Positions 55,120 through 64,000 of a stretch of DNA of 64,000 nucleotides are shown here, one piece after another. Source of the stretch: Casuarius casuarius (Eukaryota > Chordata > Aves > Casuariiformes > Casuariidae); NCBI GenBank assembly GCA_003342895.1, contig PTFA01000086.1:580939-644938 (forward strand), given 5' to 3'. Position 1 is the first letter of the stretch; every line of letters begins with the position of its first letter. The notes below the pieces were generated by a model. The model did not search any database and was not told the DNA's origin. It saw only the letters and a program-made list of their open reading frames with translations. The position numbers and the translations under genes are program-made.

Positions 55120-56430
55120 GTATTATTTATCACTGTTCTCTAATTCCAACGGTCCAGTTGTTTACGTTGTGTAACACGGATCAGCTGACACTGACAGCCT
55201 GGAATATGAGGCACAGCTCCATGGTTCTATTTCTGTTTTTTTAATTAAAAGGTTAGTATTCCACAGTGTGACCTTCAAATGAACGGTACATGGAAATGAG
55301 AATGCTAGTGAGGTTGTAGGTCAGCTTGGATTTTTCACAGAAAATGCTAGCCTGGCATATAGCCCTGGTCTATAGGACTGGAATTAGAAGGCATCATATC
55401 ATTGCTTCGGCATGTAAGGAGTTATTCAGGATCCTAGGCAAGGAAACAGCATAGAATGAAGCTTAGAGTTTGAGTGTAGAATAAAGCAAAAACATTGCCA
55501 TAAAAATAGAAGGCGCAATAGTCTTCCACATTGCATCTTTGGAAAAGATTAATTTGTTTGGCTGCTATTGCGAAAGCTCAGATACATCACATGGCTCTAG
55601 TGCCAACTTCTGAACTCCACGGAGCCACAAAAGGGCTGGGTGGTGAATAACTTTGAAGAGCAAAACATCAAACCAGCCTCAACTTGAATTTGAGAAACAT
55701 CCTAAACCAAACCCAAACAATGCTGCTTAGTGAGTGATTCAGGGGATTGGTACGACCCTCCACATTTTAGGTGGAACAGAAGGATGGCTGATAATAAAGC
55801 CCCATCGAATATCCCTTTCCAGGCCAGAGCAGAACGGCAAATAATAAATGAACAATACATATTTATCCGTGGTTAGGCATAATTAAAATCACCCTCTTTC
55901 ATGTAGGTAGACATTGCTGTCCCTATGTCTTGAATGAAAGTCTTCACCAGGTTATTTAAGTCTCTGGTACATGCTATTATAACTGATGATATTTATCTAT
56001 GCCATTTATTGTGTGGGAGACACCTGATGGCCTCTGTTCTTCTGGTTCCTCAGCAGTTTAGGCACTGACAATGCCACACCATGTCCCTTTCCCTCATGCA
56101 TCAAATTCATGCCAAATAGTGTGCATTACTGAGGGGGGACGTGATGTATGAAAACCTTCCAGAAGGGAAAGAGTCCTTGAAAAGTCCCTACTTCCACCTC
56201 CCATCTTGTTGTATAAGTAAATCCANAGCATGACTAGGCACACAGGTATGATGCTGTTGTCTCCATTTAAAATGAGTCAAGTCTCCCACCTTGACCTCCC
56301 ATCCACACTGCATGCCTGTATTCGTTTCTCTGGAAAGCAGTCTGCATGGGAGAAGCTCTGAACGGGGACATCCAGGTCCCACCCTGGCGTGTAGCTTGGA
56401 NTGAGCCACCCCTGGTTGCCCAGAGCCAGT
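55120..56430. other. Block without a recognisable gene
   Basis: Nothing specific is recognised; complex AT-rich sequence. Confidence 0.4.
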
Positions 56431-56437
56431 GAGTGGA

Positions 56438-56490
56438 AATCCCAGATCCTCCACAGACAGGTGCCTAAATGCCATTGAAAACAACGGATG
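56438..56490. repeat. Old repeat fragment of the CAATGG group
   Basis: CCCAGATCCTCCACAGACAG, then GTGCCTAAATGCCATTGAAA. This fits the phrase 'CAGATCCTCAAAGG-(T)AGGTGCCTAAATACC-TTGAAATCAATGG' of the same ancient repeat group. It is diverged. Confidence 0.35.
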
Positions 56491-56494
56491 CTAG

Positions 56495-57940
56495 TGATCA
56501 CACAGGAAAACACGCGAAAAAGAATAGCAAAGGTAGGGTAGGAAAGGGTGTTTCCAACTGGGGTGGCGGTGAACAGGCTGCATTCCTCCCTGACTTTTCC
56601 TGGGCTCAGGGACAACTGCTCTGCTGTAAGGCACAATGTGGAGCACGGGGCAGGACAACACACGGGCGATCCTCAAACCTGGTACTGGCCAGCGCTTTCG
56701 TGACTCAGGCAATTCCCGGACCCTCTTTGTACCACCTAATAGCCAGCAATCTCTGGGAGGAGGCAGTGTGGCTGTGAGCGAGTTCAGAAGCTTTTCTGCT
56801 CCACCTGAGTCACCTGATGTTTCTCCTGGCCCTGAATCACTCGCAGCCTGACAGTGCATGGGGCAGTACTTGGAGGACGTGAAGCATCTGCCTTATAGAT
56901 AAAGGTTCGGAAAGGCAAAGAAGCTGGCAGCTGACTTCTTTGCCTCACCACCTACTACTCCCAGAGGAGGGCTTTAACCTTTGGACAACCTTTTTTCCTA
57001 AACAAAAAGCCTTTATAAAAACTAAAAATGGAATCCAAATCTCCTGAATTTGGGGCACACGCAGTAGCAAGCAATCTATGGTTCCCAGATAAAGGTGAAT
57101 CCCTGGCTATAGGAATATGTATTCATATCTAGTACAACTGATANGGAATAACTTTTTTTCAGAAAGTGCCTTGGGATGTTAGGCTAAAAGATAAGTGTTG
57201 CAACAAAACACAACTAGTATTCGTAACAGTGTTAATAATAGCAACACCTGGAGTCACCGCTCCCACAAATAGAGACAAGCATGAAAAACTCCATGCATTT
57301 AAAATCAGATCACTAGAATATTTTTGCCTTAAGCAAAAATGATATAATGCACATTTTAGAATTATAAATGTTTGCAAGCAAAGGCCATGTGTAAAGGCCA
57401 GGCTCATTCAGAGAACAATACAGCAAGCTGCTGAATGAGCAGAGATGAATGAGATGCAGGTATTTTTGGATGCACCTTTAGACCTCAGATTTTACTGACT
57501 AAAGAAAAGAGAAAGGACTTGGCAATAAATAATATGAAAGGGACTTTGATGGTTTTGGGCATTGATAGATCTGGTCATTCCTCCTGACTCCCTGATTTCC
57601 TGGCATCTCATTCTGCTACCACACCACAGGCTTTCCTTGGGTCTACCAAAGCTGCAGGCTGGCATGCCAGGTGAGTTGACCACCTCCTTCCAGAAATACT
57701 AGCAGGGTCGTCCCAGATCAGTGACGGGGGACTCAGCAGCCAAGTGACAGAGAGGACTATTTTAGCCTTAAACTTCCCTGAGTTCTGCACTACGNGACAG
57801 TGTAGATCTCTTGTATTAAGGATGAATGCACTAGCACAACAGAGAAGGAAAGAAAAAGAAATTATTTAAGTATAGACCTGGCCTTTTTTTTAATTAAGAA
57901 GACCCAATCCATGTAAGTACCATCAGTTTTCTGACTTCTT
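56495..57940. other. Block without a recognisable gene
   Basis: Overlapping frames on both strands (56277-56663, 56491-56859 on -, 56469-56777 on +) have no known domain. No repeats are recognised. Confidence 0.4.
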
Positions 57941-57944
57941 TAGT

Positions 57945-58110
57945 CCTCTACTTTTCCTCCTCACAGCTATTTTTCTTTTCCTCACTTCCTCCTCTCCATC
58001 TTCTCATTTCTTTTGCCACCTTAATCCTGCTTTTTCTTATTTCTCTTTGGACTTTTCTTTCCATTCCAGATTTCCACCACTGCACTTCTGCCTCCAACCC
58101 CTCAACAACC
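57945..58110 (+). repeat. Pyrimidine-rich tract
   Basis: About 160 bases are almost entirely C and T on the + strand (TTTTCCTCCTCACAGC, TCACTTCCTCCTCTCC, CTTTTCTTTCCATTCCAG). The reverse strand is read as a Glu/Lys/Arg-rich frame (57948-58259), a composition effect. TTTCTTTCCATTCCAG near 58070 would make a fair 3' splice site. Confidence 0.55.
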
Positions 58111-58114
58111 CAAA

Positions 58115-58870
58115 CTCTCAGAGAAGTCCTTAACCCTCTGCTAATCTGAGGCATACAATAGTTAACTGGAAATAATATTTTTGATGCACTGTGTTGGCAC
58201 AGTAACAGGAAAGCCTCCGTCTCTGCCCTGATGGGAGGGCCTGCAATGACTAAGAGCACAATCGCTTTGGAGAAAAGCCAGGTTTACGGATTAGCTCTTG
58301 CAGACCAGAGGGTGGATGTGCTCTGCGCTGGGTAAGTGAGGAAACAAGAAGAATTCTCAGCTACATTCAAGGTTTCTCTGTGCTTTTTGAGATCTCATAC
58401 ATCTTTGGGCCAGAAGACCTCAATATCCTTAGTCTAGCATCTATCTACCTACTCTAGGCAGATGAAGAAAGGAAGGCTCCACCAGTGAGGAGAGCCAAAA
58501 GGGCTTGCTTGGCTTGTTCCACATACTTCGTCGCTCTTGTTGCTCTGGGGCAGTTGTGTGACTGTGGGCCTCAGATGGCTCAAGNGAGGGGGAGCTGTGG
58601 AGGGGGCAATCCCTGCTCCCCTCCAAGGCCCCAGCGTAGCACCGGTGGGACAGCAGCCCTGTATTCCTGCAGAAACGACCTAGGCCAACGGTGCCGGCCG
58701 ACAAGCTCAGAGAATGGGCCCATTCGCTCAGTTAAAAACCACATTCTCAGGAAGGGATGGGACACTTTCACAGCAACCAAAGCTTCAATTTGACTTAAGC
58801 AGTACATTTGTTTAAAAATAGAAATGCAGTCTATATGTTTGTATTCCCTTGTCAGAATCTTTTCCTTGCT
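58115..58870. other. Block without a recognisable gene
   Basis: Nothing specific is recognised. Overlapping frames at 58441-58807 on both strands have no domain. Confidence 0.4.
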
Positions 58871-58879
58871 GCTACATAC

Positions 58880-59240
58880 TGACTCATTAACAAATTAACA
58901 TGTTTTGATTCCAGTGTGAAAGTCTTGAGATAATTATTACAGCTATGGTCCTGCGGCTGAAGAACTGTGGTTCTGAAACGCTTTTATAGACTACAAATTG
59001 GATGCTTTTCATACAGGTTATCTAATTTTAATTACAATTTCCCCTCTGGCAGTTCTTTCTTTGCTTTGAAGTTCCTGGAGTTTTGTCATCCTTGGGGAGT
59101 GAGCAGTTTCAGATTATCATCATGTCAGATTTTATGTCCATAGAAACAGCTTTTCAACAGTTCTTTTACGTGAGACAAGCTTTCATCTGTGGGAGTTTTA
59201 TTGGGATGGAAAGTAAGAAAAGCAACTTCAGTGTAAAGTG
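58880..59240. other. Candidate conserved non-coding element
   Basis: GACTCATTAACAAATTAAC, GAGATAATTATTACAGC (58927), TTATCTAATTTTAATTAC (59018-59035), TTTCAGATTATCATCATG and TTCATCTGTGGGAGTTTTAT are packed into 360 bases of complex, repeat-free text with no open frame over it. With the 50.8 kb stretch this is the best conserved-enhancer candidate by motif density. No alignment was possible. Confidence 0.32.
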
Positions 59241-59244
59241 ATGT

Positions 59245-61115
59245 CCTACTGGTAATGTGAAAAAAAAATCACTCTAAATATATGTTAGCCACTATAGGAA
59301 ACAGCAAATTACTGTCCCTAGAGAGACAATTGCAAGATCTAAAAATATGACATTATTTTATATTAACTATTTTTTCAGTTAAGTGTTTGCCATTTTTAAC
59401 CAATGTTTTATCCACTCAAGTCATGAACTGCTGGGAGTATGGGGAGGAGGCTGAAAAGGAATATCAAAATAAGCAAATCATCTATTAGAAGAAGTCCCAG
59501 TCAAGGTAAGTCAAGTCCCATCTGCCCACCAATTTACACACCCGATGAGGTTTAAGCTTTCCAAGCCCTGACAAGACACCCCTGAGCATTAGCTTTGACC
59601 ATGAGGCTGGTGTGGGGTGCATTTCACATGACTAATGGCATAACACTTAGCATTCTGCTTTCATCAGGAACAGATATGGTCCCTCCCTCTGCTCCATTAT
59701 ATGCTTGCTGCCCATATATAACATGTAATCTCTTGCACTATATTGCCAAGATGTTTGCTGATGTTTGTTGAAGCCAAGGAAAAGCAGGATTTAGCACATA
59801 AGCATCTGCTGGTGAAGGGCTGATTTGTTTGCATTTTAGGGCTCAGGCACTATGTCCAAGGGACAAGATGTTAAANTTGAAGCATATCAGCTACATTTGT
59901 GTCTGTGATTTTCCTTGTCAGAAATGTTATTGAAGAAGCCATTCAGGTTTGCATGGCCAATAGCAGCACTGATATTACAAGGTACTGTCTCAGAGGTNTG
60001 ATATGCTGCCAACATGTTTACTCCTCCAATGCTCTTACAACCAAAGCATCAATAAAACAGCCACCAAATTAAGGATGCTCAAACTATCTGAATATTTAGA
60101 CCTTTATCCTGCATAGTTTTAAGACATTGGGAGATACAAGAGCCAACAGCTAATAAAAACAAGCAAATAAAACAAACACATATCTTGAAAGGTTTGCTAG
60201 CGAACAAGAAGACAACGTGCATGGGGGAGTGGAAGACACATGCAGGTTTCTTCTCTTATTTTCANCATTCCTGAACAAACAAACAAGAATCAAAAAGTGA
60301 CTATGAAAAGAAAGTCCAGTAAGATCATTGCTAATATGCAAACACTTTTGAATATTGGAATAATTGTCCTCATGGAGATTTTTAAGGATATAATTACAAG
60401 ATTATATGAAAACTTCAGATTATACTCCCCCCTTTTCACCCCAAGACCCTTCCTTCTGTACAGGAGGTTNCGGATCCTGTCCACAGGCACTAGAAAAGAT
60501 GCTTTGAATTGAAGAAGTTCAGTTAGCCTGAGTTAATTGAAATTCCTTTTAATTTTCCATATTCTTTTAAAAATCACTCACAGTCATGTTGCAGCTTAAA
60601 CCATGTTAAGTTTTTCAGACACATTTGCTTTTTGCCCGCATAAACAGGATCTCTGTTTTCCTTAAATCCTGCTCCATAGTAACCATTGTTCCCAGCACTA
60701 TTCTTGATGGCCGACGATGAAACAATTAGCATGAAGGAGCCCTTGGTTTCTGAGACCAGATGGGGCTGAATAAGCAGTGCTTTGTCCTTACAGAAGTGTC
60801 TGGAGTCTGACAGCCCAGGAACCACCAGTTTAAGAAGTGTCCTAGATTTTTTATGGGGAGCAGGAAAGAAATCTGGGCTGGCCAAACTAACACAACTCCA
60901 AGCAAACAGACAGAGCTTCAGATTTTGGTCCGAGGTAGGGTGGTCAAGCGACAGCAGGAAACAACCAACTCTGAGGGGAAATAAAATGCCCAGCACCGGC
61001 TGATGGTCGGGCCAGTCAGAGGCANTGCCAGCTTCAAGAGGCGCCTCTTGGCAGGGAACTCCCTGTGCGATCAGCGCTTCGGTTTGGATTACTGCTGTTA
61101 TTAGGCAGCATTTAG
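59245..61115. other. AT-rich block without a recognisable gene
   Basis: No gene is recognised. The reverse-strand frame 60574-60996 (140 codons) and the + frame 60782-61003 lie opposite one another and have no domain. Confidence 0.45.
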
Positions 61116-61205
61116 CAACATGAATTTTGAATTACAAACACCCCAGGTCAGCAGATTCCCACTGCTGAGTGCCCTTGCTCAGAAGTTGGGAGCACACACC
61201 CCAGC

Positions 61206-61226
61206 CACACGCACGCACACACACAC
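61206..61226 (+). repeat. (CA)n-rich microsatellite
   Basis: CACACGCACGCACACACACA with two CG interruptions. Confidence 0.85.
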
Positions 61227-61244
61227 GGCTGCCCAGTCTCCATC

Positions 61245-61445
61245 CTTTGCCGTGACGACCTCCGTGCTGATGGGTTTGTTGTTCGCAGAGCAACGACGTA
61301 GGGAAAGGCGGCTCCGCGAGCCAGCTCCCCCCGCAGCAAGGGAACCACCAGAGCCTCGGCCAAAAGCAGATTCCTTACTATTTCTGTCCGATGCTGCACC
61401 AGCTGCTGCCGTCCAAAAAAGGCAGAAGGCAATCACATCGGATCA
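61245..61445 (+). other. CpG-rich patch with an uncertain open frame
   Basis: About 14 CpGs occur in 195 bases (GTGACGACCTCCGTG, AACGACGTAGGG, GCTCCGCGAGCC). From an ATG at 61270 a frame runs 63 codons to a TAG at 61459, rich in Arg, Ala and Pro. The minus strand is also open (61148-61436). TTGTTGTTCGCAG at 61277-61289 is acceptor-like. I recognise no protein, and bidirectional openness argues against coding. Confidence 0.25.
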
Positions 61446-61449
61446 AAAC

Positions 61450-64000
61450 AAGCAAAGCTAGGAAACCATTCGGAGTATAAAATGGGGTTTTCCTCTAGTT
61501 CCTCACAGAGCGCCTCTGCAGCCAAGCCATCAGACACTGCATGACCCTCTGGCATGGTGGGTGCTTGGGTAGGCCAAAGTGGTCTTACTCTAACAAGATC
61601 GCACACCAACAAGACAACACAAGACACCAACAAGAAAAGACAGAGGTGGCCTTTTCTGGTCCCTTTCATTCTGACACGATTTAAAGCAACTGCTGAAATT
61701 AACAGTTATTCTGTAGCTGAATGTGCAATTGGTTGGTGATTTTTAATGGGAAAGGATGTCTTATGGAGGATGTGGTCTTCATGGCCATCAGTGATCAAAG
61801 GGATTCCCTAAATTTTTGAAAAGCAAATAGGAACAGCAGTTCTCAGGGCAGCAAGTGGAATCACTAGAAAAGCAGGTTCAATTACTTTGGCCTAAATCAG
61901 CCTAAATAGGTGTCAAATGTATTGGAATTAGAGGTGGTCAACATGCCTCTGTTCTTTCAAATAAATGTTACTTCTCTTTCACCAACCAGTTGGGGTGTTG
62001 TAAGAGCCTATTTCCCTCTAAGCACTGTCTGAGAGAAAGTCTGACAGTGCCTGATGTGCACTTCCAAAGGGAGATTAGCATTTTCCTACATCAAAGTAGA
62101 GCTCACCGTTAAACTATGGAAGACATCAAACATTCCATAACAAGGATTTCAACGACAACACTTTTCTGCATGTTTGACCCCAGTGCCACCCTTTTAACTC
62201 TTTCCTCTGACCAGGCTCTCTGAACCAGGTGGAAATCCATCTGATTTCTATTGAATGCAAGCAGCTCAGCAAAATGTGCTCTTCTATATCGCTCCACATG
62301 GCAAATCTCCAGCCCCCTGGAGACTCCTGTTCCTGCGGCTGCAAAAGGGAGGGCTGTGACAGACTCGCAGCCTTCCATTTTCAGCCCTCCGGAGCTTGTC
62401 CTCACACCCCTCATCTTGCTTGTCGCCAAAGAAGGGACATGATGGTTTTCTAAGGAACATCCAGAGTGCTCAATATATGCCTCCTCACAAAGGCCTCCAG
62501 TGGATATGCTAGTACTAAACATTCTCAATTATGAACCCCAATTAACTGTACACATGCCATGACCCACAGCTATTTCAAAACCACACAGCATTTAAAAAGT
62601 CTGACCATCCTTCAACATCCACATTTGGACTCTTATTCTCAACTTTCTGTCTCTTACATTCTCACTGCCACTGAAGTGAAGAGGGAAAAAACAAATCCTG
62701 TAAAGTCAACCTTCAGTGCATTTGCTTGTTAAAATACAGTCAGCCTACAAGAGAGTTTTACTTGGAAAGAAAGGACTGCTGGAGAATTAGTCACAGCCTG
62801 GGAGGCAGGAGCGGGCATTGTTTTACAGAGGCAAGAAAGGCTTTGGAAAGTAGATGATTCTAATTTACCTTCTTGACTTTACTCAGCCACTCTTTACTCT
62901 TTGTGTGGACTGTAATGTAAGCTGTATAGCTTATAGATGTAAGGAGGATGAAGGTTCACTTTTAACCACCCAGAAAAGAACAAGCTGAAGAAATAAATCC
63001 TAGAGAACTCTGCCTTTTCCTTGAATGACACCAAGATTTCAGCTCAGGTGACCATCTCCAGGAAACACCAACTACCATTAAAATGCACTGTGAAGCCATA
63101 ACTGGACAGTTTGGGCACTTAGTGTGTAAGTCAGCATGTAGCACCTGAAATGGGATTAACTGTCACTTCGGACTAGTCAGCAGTTTGCTAGGATAAGAAA
63201 CAACTGAAACTGAGAAAAACAACACTGGACATAAAACCTCCCAGCAATTGCTTCTCTGAGGAGATAAGACATAAAGAGAGACTCATTAAACCGAGGCAAG
63301 AGCAGGCAACTGGATGGTAAATCAGGTCAGGAGAATATGGGAAGAGTCCTCCCAGAAGTTTTCCAGCAGAGAATTCTCTCAAGTGATAAGCTTGAAATAA
63401 AATTTTTAAACTCTCGAACCATTTTTGCAGCATTTCTAAAACAAAAACTGTCTAGTTTTCAAAATTGAAATTAATTTTTTTTCATTTGGGTATTTCACTG
63501 TACTATACTATTAAAAATGACTCAATTTAAAACATTTAAAATTATAGNAGAAGATGCTTCAATTCACTTCCAGGTTATAGTTTTATATTCTGTTCTCATA
63601 TATGTAATTTTGAGGGACAGAGCTTAAATTTTTCCACCCATTCAGGCATTTTTTAATGTATCTCAGAAATATTCCAAGGAAGGCAAATCAGTCTTTGACC
63701 ATCCTGGTTAGAGGAGGACTTTTGAGACATACTCAGAATTGAAATGATATCTTAAAATTGACCTATGAAAGAAGCATTAGACAAGAAAAAAGCACCTATT
63801 TTATTCTTTTCCACTTATTAAAATTGTGATCCAAAACCCTTCTGTATTTATATATTTATTCATTTAATATACATTTTCCTTATTTTTTTTGTATTAGATT
63901 TTTGATCCTGTCTAGATTAAAAGACCATGGTAACGGAAAAACCTACTGAATGGTGAGCTCTCATAATCTCATTTCCTAAAAGAGGAAAGCTGAGCAAGTA
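61450..64000. other. AT-rich block without a recognisable gene
   Basis: No gene is recognised. GCACTGTC / GACAGTGC (62022-62029 and 62043-62050) is a small 8-bp hairpin. From about 63440 to the end the sequence is increasingly AT-rich (TATTTATATATTTATTC near 63845). Frames on both strands at 62109-62528 have no known domain. Confidence 0.45.

Noticed and set aside
57948..58259. Charged minus-strand frame (103 codons)
   Set aside because: It is the complement of a pyrimidine-rich tract; the Glu/Lys/Arg bias is compositional.
1..64000. Endogenous viral elements, CRISPR arrays, prokaryotic operons
   Set aside because: No viral polymerase or capsid motifs, no regularly spaced direct repeats and no operon-like gene packing were seen.

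Overview
The window looks like non-coding vertebrate DNA, most likely from a sauropsid (bird, crocodilian or turtle lineage). It is AT-rich overall with isolated CpG-dense patches. It carries old, decayed amniote repeats: an L3-like CR1 fragment, MIR-like SINE fragments, and palindromic repeats built on a CAATGG / CTGGCCC theme. I saw no Alu, L1 or B1 sequence and no young CR1 tail (the repeated ATTCTATG end). The species cannot be fixed from this sequence alone.

I recognise no protein-coding exon, rRNA, intact tRNA or CRISPR array, and nothing prokaryotic or viral. The open frames, up to 258 codons, are mostly in GC-rich patches, overlap other frames on both strands, and show no known domain. 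The window therefore fits a gene desert, a long intron, or the flank of a gene outside it.

Layout: 1-18 kb is AT-rich sequence with one MIR-like SINE (about 4.1 kb), simple repeats and several homeodomain-motif-rich stretches that could be conserved non-coding elements. From 18.3 to 24.1 kb there is a run of CpG-dense patches, the clearest at 21.66-21.91 kb. From 24 to 48 kb there is AT-rich sequence with most of the old repeats: palindromic elements, an L3-like CR1 fragment at 33 kb, a tRNA-like relic at 39.2 kb, a foldback element at 40.7 kb, two strong hairpins at 42.2 and 43.5 kb, and MIR fragments at 45 kb. A small CpG patch lies at 48.7 kb. A strong CpG island lies at 52.43-52.88 kb and is the best promoter candidate in the window; a 22-bp tandem duplication borders it. 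From 53 to 64 kb it is again AT-rich, with a conserved-element candidate at 58.9-59.2 kb and a CpG-rich patch at 61.3 kb.

Single unknown bases (n) are scattered throughout. Their isolation, and how often they sit after C or before G, suggest masked heterozygous sites rather than assembly gaps.

No pathway or multi-gene system can be supported. The items most worth testing are the 52.4 kb CpG island, the 18-24 kb CpG cluster, the 43.5 kb hairpin, the palindromic repeat family and the candidate conserved elements.
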